From: CAZEQJ01 sp964514385
GTDB lineage: Bacteria; Bacteroidota; Bacteroidia; Cytophagales; Cyclobacteriaceae
Direction of reading: 5' to 3'
DNA length: 64,000 bases
Assembly: GCA_964514385.1 (NCBI GenBank)
Contig: CAZEQJ010000005.1
Coordinates: 1 to 64,000, forward strand
The notes below the pieces were generated by a model, which saw only the letters and a program-made list of their open reading frames with translations, did not search any database and was not told where the DNA came from. Of the stretch, positions 8,080 to 15,980 are shown in pieces. The translations under genes and the position numbers were made by a program. The number at the start of each line of letters is the position of its first letter. The stretch's first letter is position 1.

Positions 8080-9037
8080 TCTTTCGTGCGTCAGGATTAG
8101 CCATAAGCTGCTGCAGGCTTGCATCCTGTTCCTTTTCATAAGCCATTACCAGGTTATACCCTATCCAGCAGCCGATTCTTCCGGGACATTTTTCTCCTAT
8201 TTCAGGTATACCCGGACGTTCGCTCAGGAACTTTTGCTTATCGATGTCACTGGTGGTGTATAACAGGTCATTGTAGAGAAAGAAAGACCAGATTATTTCC
8301 TCATTCTTGTTAATATCCGTTATCTCCTCGTCGGTATACCCGAAAATATATTTTTTTGGCGTGCAGGGGAGCACCTTTTCAGCGAAATAGTACGCCTTAC
8401 CGTAAAAGATCATATCCGCAAGCATTGACTTATCTTCGCCAACGACTGCGTTATAATCTTTACTTAGCAGCAATACAATGGAAGGCACAATATAGTCAGG
8501 GGTGTATTTCTCAAGAATATATTTTGGGAAATGATTAGGTCTGAACCTGGCGTCTTGTCCAAGGTAATAATCAAGTCCGATCACAATTAATGAATCGCTC
8601 ACGATCATATCATTGGCAAACCCGGTGAAAATAGCCATCACTTTGGGTGGGCTGAAGTCAGGATAATAGTTTTTGATGCCCGCAAAAGCTGTGGCGATTT
8701 CATTTTCAAGCGCATGTAAATCACCAAAAACACGCTCAACTTCTAATGCCAGCGAGTCAAAATAGGCATCTGTAAATAAGCCGATAACTCTGTCGGCCCA
8801 GATGTTATCTGAAGGATACTGATTGCGCTGCAAAAACTCATTGGCGATGACAGGGTGCTCCTCAGCCCAGGCTATCAGGGCTTCGGGTGAGTCCATGACT
8901 TTGCTTAAATCTGCGTTAACATCCAGTATATCAATAGGTTCTATGTCCCATTTCACCTCACATAGACGCTCTTGTTGGCATGATGATAATACCAGACCGA
9001 CAAACCCAAAAATCAAAAACCCTATATTTCTATTCAT
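8051..9037 (-). CDS. gldB: Gliding motility lipoprotein GldB
   Basis: A 328-residue lipoprotein. The N-terminus MNRNIGFLIFGFVGLVLSSC is a type II signal with a cysteine at position 20. The body has the GldB-type pattern, notably DSLIVIGLDYYLGQD, RPNHFPKYILEKYTPDYIV, and the late segment RPGIPEIGEKCPGRIGCWIG. GldB is needed for gliding and for function of the type IX secretion system in Flavobacterium and sits in the envelope. In flavobacteria gldC usually follows gldB, but no gldC is seen here: the 3' neighbour is a convergent glycosyltransferase. It is divergent from a small barrel protein, with only 26 bases between starts. Confidence 0.88.
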   Translation of the reverse strand: MNRNIGFLIFGFVGLVLSSCQQERLCEVKWDIEPIDILDVNADLSKVMDSPEALIAWAEEHPVIANEFLQRNQYPSDNIWADRVIGLFTDAYFDSLALEVERVFGDLHALENEIATAFAGIKNYYPDFSPPKVMAIFTGFANDMIVSDSLIVIGLDYYLGQDARFRPNHFPKYILEKYTPDYIVPSIVLLLSKDYNAVVGEDKSMLADMIFYGKAYYFAEKVLPCTPKKYIFGYTDEEITDINKNEEIIWSFFLYNDLLYTTSDIDKQKFLSERPGIPEIGEKCPGRIGCWIGYNLVMAYEKEQDASLQQLMANPDARKIMQESSYTP

Positions 9038-9063
9038 TCCCTCTAAACAACTATATTCGCTAT

Positions 9064-9678
9064 ATGAAGCAGTGGTTATTCATCTTTTTCCTTTTCCCGC
9101 TCATTACGTTTGCCCAAACGAAGGTCGGACTACGTATTGCTCCATCTCTGCAAAAATACCATATACAGGAGACTGACGAAAATGTAACGATAGACAATTC
9201 GGGAAATTATATCAGTTATGTGTTCGGACCCTTTATCGACCTGTTTATTTCAGAGAATTATTTTTTTCATACGGGCATTTTTTACAACCCCAAGACATTT
9301 TCATATACTATAAATGATGGCTTGAGTACGCTAAGTCCTGAATTGCAGATCAACCATTTGCAGGTACCGGTGGCATTAAAGCTGTATACGGATGAGATAG
9401 CGCTTGATCAACGTATATTTTTTAACATCGGAGGTCAGGCTGAGGTGCGTATCAATTCCCCGCTTATTGAAGATAATGCAACAGTAGGGGCATACTCTTT
9501 TTTCGACCTGGCCTATTACCTTGGCCTTGGGTGGGAATATAATCTGAGTTTGAATACCCGGATTTATGCCGGTTTTACTGCTACTGGTGGTATAATAAAT
9601 CAGGCCGCGGAGACTGATATTGAAAACCTGAACATAAGATCGAGGCTATACAGCCTCGATCTGGGTGTAAAATTTTAG
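9064..9678 (+). CDS. Outer-membrane beta-barrel protein (OMP_b-brl_2 type)
   Basis: 204 residues. The ATG at 9064 gives a clean signal peptide, MKQWLFIFFLFPLITFAQ, so in-frame starts upstream inside gldB are not used. The mature protein alternates aromatic and glycine-rich strands (KVGLRIAPSLQKYHI, FFHTGIFYNP, YYLGLGWEYNLSLNTRIYAGF) and ends with a beta-signal, YSLDLGVKF, ending in phenylalanine. This is the pattern of the PorT-like OMP_b-brl_2 family, an eight-stranded barrel in the outer membrane. Location next to gldB could suggest an envelope/gliding role, but the sequence does not show that it is PorT itself. The stop overlaps the rng stop by 4 bases. Confidence 0.82.
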   Translation: MKQWLFIFFLFPLITFAQTKVGLRIAPSLQKYHIQETDENVTIDNSGNYISYVFGPFIDLFISENYFFHTGIFYNPKTFSYTINDGLSTLSPELQINHLQVPVALKLYTDEIALDQRIFFNIGGQAEVRINSPLIEDNATVGAYSFFDLAYYLGLGWEYNLSLNTRIYAGFTATGGIINQAAETDIENLNIRSRLYSLDLGVKF

Positions 9679-11225
9679 TTCATCTCTATCTGCTGGCCGT
9701 TACTGTCCATAAACATATATTCAGTAATGCCGAGAGAAGAATCTTTGATCAGGTTTATCCACTTATTGTATTTAAAGAACCACTTCGTCCTGCGTGAAAT
9801 AACCCCGCTTTTATAATAGGTGTAGATAAACGGATGCATGGCAATTGAGAGCTTACCGGTATTGGACTTGGTAATAATCTCAAGATCTTTTTCAAGACTG
9901 TCAGTAATCATCAATGTTGGCGAAACTTTACCCGTACCTTCACATGACGGGCATACTTCCTGTGTAATGATATTATGCTCCGGACGTACACGCTGCCGGG
10001 TGATCTGCAAGAGGCCAAACTTGGTCAAAGGAAGAATAGTATATTTAGACCTGTCATCCTTCATTTCTTTCTTCATCTGATCGAAGACCTTCTTTTTATT
10101 CTCAGCCTTACGCATGTCGATGAAATCGATGATGACAATACCCCCCATATCGCGAAGCCGTAGTTGCCTTGCCACTTCACGCGTGGCTTCAAGGTTGACT
10201 GTCAGCGCGGTATCCTCCTGATTTTCCTCCTTATTCGACTTATTGCCACTGTTTACGTCGATGACATGCATGGCCTCTGTATGTTCGATGATGAGGTAGC
10301 CGCCATTGGGAAGGCTTACAGATTTACCAAACAGAAGTTTGATCTGTCGCTCAACACCATACTGCTCGAATATCTTCTGCTTGCCATTGTATTTTTTGAC
10401 GATCCTGGCTTTGTCGGGAGCTATTTTCTGGATGAAGTCCTTTACTTCCTGATAGCTCTCCTGCTCATCGACGATAATAGAGTCAAATGATTCATTGAGC
10501 ATATCCCGGAGCAGGGAGGATGATTTATTCATCTCGCCGATGATCTTTTCTCTGGGCTTGGCTGTTTTCAGGGCCTTAATACCCTCCTCCCAGCGCTCCA
10601 CAAGCTCACTCAGATCTCTGTCAAGCTCGGCAACATCTTTACCGTCGGCTACAGTGCGAATGATCACACCGAAATTTGTAGGCCGGATAGAATTGACCAA
10701 TCGCTGCAGGCGCTTTCGCTCTTCGCTGCTTGTGATTTTACGTGAGACATTTACAATATTGGAAAATGGCACCAGCACGAGGTACCTTCCGGCTATTGAC
10801 AGCTCACAGGAAAGACGAGGACCCTTGGTAGAAATGGGTTCCTTCACCACTTGTACCAGAATCTGCTGACCTTTATTGAGTACGTTGGTGATTTTACCCA
10901 GCTTATCGATATCCTGCTCCATGCGGAACTTGGATAACTTATAAGAAGTATTTTTTTTGGTAAGCGCCAGTTTAGTATACTTATTTAGCGTCCTTACCTT
11001 AGGGCCAAGATCAAGATAATGCAAAAATGCATCTTTTTCGTACCCTACATCAATAAAAGCTGCATTGAGTCCAGCTACAACTTTTTTTACTGTTCCGAGA
11101 AATATATCGCCTACTGAAAATTGATTGTTATCATTGTCGAGATGATACTCGATCAGGCTCTTATCACGGATTAATGCTAATCTTCGTCCTTCCTGAGCTG
11201 AATGGATTATTAATTCAGTACTCAA
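9675..11225 (-). CDS. rng: Ribonuclease G/E family endoribonuclease
   Basis: A 516-residue protein. It begins MSTELIIHSAQEGRRLALI and enters an S1 RNA-binding domain (NQFSVGDIFLGTVKKVVAGLNAAFIDVG). The DNase I-like catalytic part carries two metal-binding aspartates (MHVIDVNSGNKS and GIVIIDFIDM), followed by the zinc-link CPSCEGTGK. The length matches RNase G rather than RNase E, whose C-terminal scaffold is absent. It matures 16S rRNA 5' ends and degrades mRNA. It is last in the minus-strand block HU - TPR - 29-aa ribosomal-type protein - rng, which suggests co-expression with translation and nucleoid functions. Confidence 0.96.
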   Translation of the reverse strand: MSTELIIHSAQEGRRLALIRDKSLIEYHLDNDNNQFSVGDIFLGTVKKVVAGLNAAFIDVGYEKDAFLHYLDLGPKVRTLNKYTKLALTKKNTSYKLSKFRMEQDIDKLGKITNVLNKGQQILVQVVKEPISTKGPRLSCELSIAGRYLVLVPFSNIVNVSRKITSSEERKRLQRLVNSIRPTNFGVIIRTVADGKDVAELDRDLSELVERWEEGIKALKTAKPREKIIGEMNKSSSLLRDMLNESFDSIIVDEQESYQEVKDFIQKIAPDKARIVKKYNGKQKIFEQYGVERQIKLLFGKSVSLPNGGYLIIEHTEAMHVIDVNSGNKSNKEENQEDTALTVNLEATREVARQLRLRDMGGIVIIDFIDMRKAENKKKVFDQMKKEMKDDRSKYTILPLTKFGLLQITRQRVRPEHNIITQEVCPSCEGTGKVSPTLMITDSLEKDLEIITKSNTGKLSIAMHPFIYTYYKSGVISRRTKWFFKYNKWINLIKDSSLGITEYMFMDSNGQQIEMN

Positions 11226-11247
11226 GATTTAATTGTTTAAAAGTTAA

Positions 11248-11337
11248 TTACTTCTTTTTATGACGATTTTTTCTCAGGCGCTTTTTACGCTTATGAGTAG
11301 CAATCTTATGTCTTTTTCTTTTTTTACCGCAAGGCAT
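11248..11337 (-). CDS. 29-residue highly basic protein, COX24/AURKAIP1-like
   Basis: The short frame encodes MPCGKKRKRHK followed by IATHKRKKRLRKNRHKKK and a stop. More than half of its residues are lysine, arginine or histidine. This matches the tiny conserved Bacteroidota proteins annotated with the AURKAIP1/COX24 C-terminal domain, which is related to mitochondrial small-subunit protein mS38 and mycobacterial bS22. The likely role is a small-ribosomal-subunit protein that binds rRNA. It lies between the TPR gene (19 bases upstream) and rng (22 bases downstream), which fits an rRNA/ribosome context. The family call is from memory of the motif; the gene itself is well supported by composition and position. 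Confidence 0.8.
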   Translation of the reverse strand: MPCGKKRKRHKIATHKRKKRLRKNRHKKK

Positions 11338-11356
11338 ATATATGTAATTTAAAATG

Positions 11357-12175
11357 TTATAAATGACTTTTTGCAACCTCAATAAGCTCCTCATTCGAAG
11401 AGCCCTCTACTACCGCATTGAACTGCTCCCGGGATGATTCTGCCTCACCCATTTGCTGAAGGATGATACCCAGAAACAACCTGGCCTGATAATTTGCAGG
11501 ATTAATATCAACTACCTGCTGGAAACGCATCCTGGCATTTTCGGTCTGCCCTGTCTGCATCGATAAAATACCCAGCTGATACTGGGCGTCTTCAAAAGCA
11601 GGATTGGCATCTGCCAGAGCTCGTATAGCCAGAATACCTTTCATCGGATTGGCTCCAGATACATCAAGCAAAGCCCTTTTCAGCTGCCAGTCAAGGCGGC
11701 TCGAATCCATACCTATGGCACGATCAAAATACTCTGCTGCTTTTCTCTTCACGACCGTCTCAGTGCCCTCCACTGTATTATTCCATTCGTAATACAGCTG
11801 ACCTGCTCTGGCCAGAACCTCCGCGTTCTCATTATCAGTGAGCAAAATATCAATGTACTTCTCTGCGCTGTCATACCAATTAAAGGACTGGTACAATTTT
11901 GCTAAAGAGTCCGCAAAATTATAAAATTCCTTTGAATTTTCCGCACCCTGATTAAGCTGAGTTTTAAGTGACTCAATCTGTGTGCTATATTGAGGTGGAA
12001 TCGGCTCTTTTCGCTCCTCCAGGTCAATTCTTTCACTTTCTTCAATAACCAGTTCGCTAACTGCATCTTCTGCAATTACATCACTATCATTTTCAACCAC
12101 TACACGTGGCAGGCTGAAAAGGATTATGGTGACACCAACGGCAAGGAGCGCAAGGATCAATCGTGTTTTAAGCAC
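11357..12175 (-). CDS. Membrane-anchored TPR protein
   Basis: A 272-residue protein. A single N-terminal hydrophobic helix (MLKTRLILALLAVGVTIILF) is followed by an acidic linker (about 30-65) and a TPR solenoid from about residue 80 on, with repeats such as EDAQYQLGILSMQTGQTENA and ANYQARLFLGIILQQMGEAE. It is probably anchored in the inner membrane with the repeats in the periplasm. Its start is 2 bases from the HU stop, so the two are translationally linked. Similar TPR genes lie next to HU in other Cytophagales as far as I recall. The function is unknown. Confidence 0.82.
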   Translation of the reverse strand: MLKTRLILALLAVGVTIILFSLPRVVVENDSDVIAEDAVSELVIEESERIDLEERKEPIPPQYSTQIESLKTQLNQGAENSKEFYNFADSLAKLYQSFNWYDSAEKYIDILLTDNENAEVLARAGQLYYEWNNTVEGTETVVKRKAAEYFDRAIGMDSSRLDWQLKRALLDVSGANPMKGILAIRALADANPAFEDAQYQLGILSMQTGQTENARMRFQQVVDINPANYQARLFLGIILQQMGEAESSREQFNAVVEGSSNEELIEVAKSHL

Positions 12176-12176
12176 C

Positions 12177-12461
12177 TTATTTCAGACTAGATTTAACTTT
12201 ATCTACAAATACCTTAGAAGGCTTAAAGCTTGGTACGTAATGTTCATCGATAAGGATAGCAGTATTTTTGGAAATATTTCGTGCTACTTTTGCCGCCCGC
12301 TTTTTGTTCACAAAGCTGCCAAAACCACGGACATAAATATTTTCTCCTGACGCCATGGAATCTTTTATCACTGAAAAAAATGCCTCTACGGTGATTTGTA
12401 CATCTGCTTTGTCAATACCGGTTTTTTCGGCTATACTCGCTACAATATCAGATTTAGTCAC
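12177..12461 (-). CDS. HU/IHF-family DNA-binding protein
   Basis: A 94-residue protein, the standard HU size. It begins MTKSDIVASIAEKTGIDKAD and contains the dimerisation helices and the diagnostic hairpin start NIYVRGFGSF, followed by the DNA-embracing arm with RNISKN and VPSFKPSKVF. It bends and compacts DNA as a dimer in the nucleoid. It heads the minus-strand block that continues to rng and is divergent from mutY; the 99-base gap holds a candidate promoter for it. Confidence 0.95.
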   Translation of the reverse strand: MTKSDIVASIAEKTGIDKADVQITVEAFFSVIKDSMASGENIYVRGFGSFVNKKRAAKVARNISKNTAILIDEHYVPSFKPSKVFVDKVKSSLK

Positions 12462-12519
12462 TTGTTATACTCTTTAGTACTGTTGATTGAAAACGGATGG
12501 CAAAGTTAACGTCCTGAAT

Positions 12520-12527
12520 CAAATATA
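12520..12527 (-). promoter_or_regulatory. Candidate -7 box for the HU operon
   Basis: The minus strand reads TATATTTG, an exact TAnnTTTG match, which would give a leader of about 50 bases for the HU gene. The nearest upstream TTTG is about 30 bases away, too far for a canonical -33 element. Confidence 0.35.
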
Positions 12528-12560
12528 AAAACCGTTAATATAAATTTAGATTTACTCCAA

Positions 12561-13607
12561 ATGCCTGATTATGAGTTTTTTGCAAAAAAGCTTTGCTATT
12601 GGTATGAGAAAAATAAAAGGGATTTACCCTGGCGTCATACAAATGACCCGTATAAAATATGGCTTTCGGAAATAATTCTGCAACAAACCCGTGTCATACA
12701 GGGCCTTCCTTATTATAATCGATTTATTTCACGCTTTCCAGACGTCATGGCCCTGGCACAGGCGAAAGAGGAAGAGGTGCTCCGCATCTGGCAGGGACTA
12801 GGGTATTACTCCAGGGCCAGAAACCTGCATAAATGTGCTCAGGTGATCGCATATGATTATCAGGGACAATTTCCAGATACCTATGATCAATTAATTAAGC
12901 TGCCCGGCATCGGACCGTATACTGCTGCTGCTATCGCTTCATTTGCTTTCAATTTGCCGCATGCTGTCGTTGATGGCAATGTATACCGTGTGCTTGCAAG
13001 GGTATTTGGTGTAGATATGGATATTGCAAAACCCAGAAGCCAGCGTGCATTCCAGCAGCTTGCAAACCAGCTGATCGACCAAAATAAACCGGGGCTTTAT
13101 AACCAGGGCATAATGGAATTTGGAGCTACGCTTTGTACCCCAAAAGCACCGTCGTGTTCAGATTGTCCGATTAATCAGCATTGCCATGCCTTTAGCGAAA
13201 ATCTACAGGATCAGCTGCCGGTAAAGACAAAGGCAAAACCACCGCGTATACGCTACTTCTACTACCTCGTCATAGAAAAAGATGGCTGTATACTGATGCG
13301 GGAAAGGAAGAGCAAAGATATATGGCAGGGGCTGTTTGAATTTATACTGACTGAATCTGAAAAGGAGAAGAATGAGGAAGATATACTGCAGCAGGTAGAT
13401 ATACCCTTTGATGTACTGGATATATCAACGACGTACAAACATGTGCTCTCTCATCAAATAATATATGCCCGATTTTTTCATATCAGGATGAAAATGAGCA
13501 ATTTTGTATCGGATAAGCTCTCGGGACATTTTTATTCGAAAGATCAGATTCAGGATTTACCAAAGCCCGTGCTCATTTTGAAATATATAGACGATTCGTT
13601 ATTTTAG
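12561..13607 (+). CDS. mutY: Adenine DNA glycosylase
   Basis: A 348-residue protein. It removes adenine mispaired with 8-oxoguanine. Catalytic Glu37 (LSEIILQQTRV) and Asp138 (VVDGNVYRVLAR) are at the same positions as in Escherichia coli MutY. The helix-hairpin-helix is KLPGIGPYTAAAIASFAF, and a 4Fe-4S set C-x6-C-x2-C-x5-C follows (CTPKAPSCSDCPINQHC). From about residue 235 a NUDIX-like domain (the 8-oxoG recognition module) starts with YYLVIEKDGCILMRER. It opens the plus-strand block mutY - ssb - gldE - gldD - recG, with ssb 7 bases downstream. Confidence 0.97.
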   Translation: MPDYEFFAKKLCYWYEKNKRDLPWRHTNDPYKIWLSEIILQQTRVIQGLPYYNRFISRFPDVMALAQAKEEEVLRIWQGLGYYSRARNLHKCAQVIAYDYQGQFPDTYDQLIKLPGIGPYTAAAIASFAFNLPHAVVDGNVYRVLARVFGVDMDIAKPRSQRAFQQLANQLIDQNKPGLYNQGIMEFGATLCTPKAPSCSDCPINQHCHAFSENLQDQLPVKTKAKPPRIRYFYYLVIEKDGCILMRERKSKDIWQGLFEFILTESEKEKNEEDILQQVDIPFDVLDISTTYKHVLSHQIIYARFFHIRMKMSNFVSDKLSGHFYSKDQIQDLPKPVLILKYIDDSLF

Positions 13608-13614
13608 TTAAATT

Positions 13615-14055
13615 ATGGCAGGAATTAACAAAGTTATATTGATAGGAAATCTGGGTTCAGACCCTGAAATAAGATATTTACCCTCGGGTGCGAAGGTGGC
13701 TAATTTTAATATTGCCACTTCAGAAACCTACACCAACCGGGAAGGTGAAAAGACCACTCAAACAGAATGGCACCGCCTTGAGCTATGGGACAGGCTGGCA
13801 GAAATCGCCGAAAAATACCTTAGCAAAGGCAGTACGATTTACGTAGAAGGCAAACTGAAAACTGACTCCTGGCAGGATAATGATGGCGTACAAAGGTCAA
13901 CCACCAAAATACGTGTGCTATCACTTCAGATGTTGGATAAAAAAGGAGACACCTCTCCATCCGACTATTCTTCACAGCCTTCAAGGTCTTCAACATCTTC
14001 CAATGAACCGGTAGATGTTTCGACCGATGGTGGTGAAGACGATCTGCCGTTTTAA
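13615..14055 (+). CDS. ssb: Single-stranded DNA-binding protein
   Basis: A 146-residue protein. The N-terminal OB fold (1-110) has MAGINKVILIGNLGSDPEIR and the conserved TEWHRLELWDRLAEIAEKYL. A serine-rich flexible tail leads to the acidic tip GGEDDLPF, which docks replication and repair partners such as RecG, RecO and exonuclease I. It is immediately downstream of mutY. Co-occurrence with recG a few genes away in the same block is consistent with shared repair function. Confidence 0.97.
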   Translation: MAGINKVILIGNLGSDPEIRYLPSGAKVANFNIATSETYTNREGEKTTQTEWHRLELWDRLAEIAEKYLSKGSTIYVEGKLKTDSWQDNDGVQRSTTKIRVLSLQMLDKKGDTSPSDYSSQPSRSSTSSNEPVDVSTDGGEDDLPF

Positions 14056-14076
14056 TGTTTCACCAAATCGCAAAAA

Positions 14077-15408
14077 TTGGATAACCTAGACGATCCTTCG
14101 GGTAGTATCATTCTCTCAGTACTTTCATATCTTACACCCACCCACCTTATCGGGTTGGGCGTCGTGTTGTTTCTGCTCATCTTCTCCGCCCTTATTTCAG
14201 GTTCGGAAGTTGCTTTTTTCTCTATCAATCAGGAAGATGCAAAAAAGCTGAAAGACAGTGGATCTCTCAGGGACAACCGTATCGTCCGGCTGCTGGAGCA
14301 TCCACAGCGGCTGCTCGCAACAATTCTGATCCTGAATAACCTGGTGAATATCGCCATTGTCACCATTTCCACATACCTGATGTGGAGTATTACCGGCACC
14401 CAGACGCCGGAAGGTCAGGTAATTGTGATTGTAACGGCAATTGTAACCTTTGTCATTGCATATTTTGGAGAGGTAGTACCTAAAGTATATGCCAATCAGC
14501 GCAATATTCCATTTGCCCATTTTACAGTAAACTTCATTTTTTTCTCTGATATAGTGCTCAAACCATTTTCGTTTGTTCTCACCCGATTTAGCCGGCTGGT
14601 AGAGAATCGGATAAAAAAACGGGGATACGACCTGAGCATCAATGAGATCGGGGAAGCACTCGAAATTGCAGGAGCAGATTCACACCAGCAGGAAAAAGAC
14701 ATACTGAAGGGAATTGTGAATTTCGGCAACCTTACCGTAAAACAGGTCATGAGGTCACGGATCGACATTGTTTCGTATGATATAGAACTCGACTTCCATG
14801 AACTGCTGGAAACCATAAATACCCATGGCTACAGCCGTGTACCGGTATATCGTGAAACCATTGACAAGATCGAAGGCGTGCTTTACATAAAGGATATCCT
14901 GCCCTACCTGGACAAACCGGTAAACTTTAACTGGCAGGAGCTAATGCGACCTGGCTTTTTCATCCCTGAGAACAAAAAAATAGACTCTCTACTACGTGAT
15001 TTTCAGGAAAAAAGGGTTCATATGGCCATCGTGGTCGACGAATATGGTGGTACCTCAGGCCTTATCACACTTGAAGATATTATTGAAGAAATTGTGGGTG
15101 AGATCAATGACGAATTTGATGATAATGAAATTGCCTACAATAAGCTTGATGATTCGACGTATATTTTTGAGGGAAAGACAACGCTCAATGACTTCTGTAA
15201 AGTGATAGATGAGGATATTTCAATCTTTGATGAAGTAAAGGGTGAAAGTGAGTCACTTGGCGGTTTACTGCTCGAACTTAATACCAAACTCCCGCGTGTA
15301 GGTGATAAAATTAATTATGGGAATTTCGTATTTACAGCGGTATCTGTAGATCAGAGGCGTATAAAAACCATCAGAGTTTTAATAAAATCCAAGACACAGG
15401 CATTGTGA
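14077..15408 (+). CDS. gldE: Gliding motility-associated protein GldE (CNNM/CBS, CorC-like)
   Basis: A 443-residue protein with the hemolysin C/CorC architecture. A DUF21/CNNM membrane domain (about 20-195, four hydrophobic segments, with FSALISGSEVAFFSIN near 35-50) is followed by a CBS pair (about 215-330, with YSRVPVYRETIDKIEGVLYI and MAIVVDEYGGTSGLI) and a CorC_HlyC domain at the end. The start is a TTG at 14077; an ATG at 14055 is out of frame. GldE was named for suppressing gldB defects in Flavobacterium, and its family handles metal efflux. The gldD start overlaps its stop by 4 bases (GTGA), so the two are translationally coupled, which supports the GldE call over a generic CorC. Confidence 0.9.
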   Translation: MDNLDDPSGSIILSVLSYLTPTHLIGLGVVLFLLIFSALISGSEVAFFSINQEDAKKLKDSGSLRDNRIVRLLEHPQRLLATILILNNLVNIAIVTISTYLMWSITGTQTPEGQVIVIVTAIVTFVIAYFGEVVPKVYANQRNIPFAHFTVNFIFFSDIVLKPFSFVLTRFSRLVENRIKKRGYDLSINEIGEALEIAGADSHQQEKDILKGIVNFGNLTVKQVMRSRIDIVSYDIELDFHELLETINTHGYSRVPVYRETIDKIEGVLYIKDILPYLDKPVNFNWQELMRPGFFIPENKKIDSLLRDFQEKRVHMAIVVDEYGGTSGLITLEDIIEEIVGEINDEFDDNEIAYNKLDDSTYIFEGKTTLNDFCKVIDEDISIFDEVKGESESLGGLLLELNTKLPRVGDKINYGNFVFTAVSVDQRRIKTIRVLIKSKTQAL

Positions 15409-15980
15409 GATTTATATTGTTGGCATCTATAATAAGCGGGCTGGTGTTCTCCGGTTGTCGTCAGAGTTACTACCCAAAACCAGAAGGCTATAATCGCATA
15501 GAGCTCCCTGAGCACCAATTTGTACAATCACCTGATACCTTTCCGTTTACTTTTGAATATTCCACCCATGCCGATATCCTGAATGATACCACCTGGATGA
15601 GTGAGCCCTACTGGTTCAATTTCTATTATCCGGAGATGGATGCCCATGTGAATATTACCTATAAACCTGTTTTTGAAAATCGTGAACGCCTGCGGGCTTA
15701 CCTGAATGACGCCTATAAACTGACGGCAAAGCATCAGATAAAGGCATATGCCATAGATGAATCCATACTTCAGACACCTAATGGCTATTTTGCTTCATTG
15801 GCCGAACTGGAGGGTGAGGTTCCAACGCAGTTTCAGTTTGTAATTACAGACTCCACACGACACTTCCTCAGAGGGGCATTATACTTCAAAACGGCTACGC
15901 AAAATGATTCTCTTGCTCCCGTAATAGACTATGTGAAGGTAGATATCGTACACTTTTTACAGACATTAAAATGGAAGTAA
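15405..15980 (+). CDS. gldD: Gliding motility lipoprotein GldD
   Basis: A 191-residue lipoprotein starting with GTG. The signal MRFILLASIISGLVFSGC has a type II lipobox. Right after it comes QSYYPKPEGYNRIELP, the GldD hallmark (Y-x-P-K-P-x-G-Y-x-R-I-x-L-P), and the body has YWFNFYYPEMDAHVNITY. GldD is a cell-envelope lipoprotein required for gliding and T9SS-dependent secretion. It overlaps gldE by 4 bases and is followed directly by recG with no gap. Confidence 0.93.
   Translation: MRFILLASIISGLVFSGCRQSYYPKPEGYNRIELPEHQFVQSPDTFPFTFEYSTHADILNDTTWMSEPYWFNFYYPEMDAHVNITYKPVFENRERLRAYLNDAYKLTAKHQIKAYAIDESILQTPNGYFASLAELEGEVPTQFQFVITDSTRHFLRGALYFKTATQNDSLAPVIDYVKVDIVHFLQTLKWK

Noticed and set aside
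8980..9063. Longer start of the outer-membrane barrel protein inside gldB
   Set aside because: It adds residues before an otherwise perfect signal peptide at 9064.
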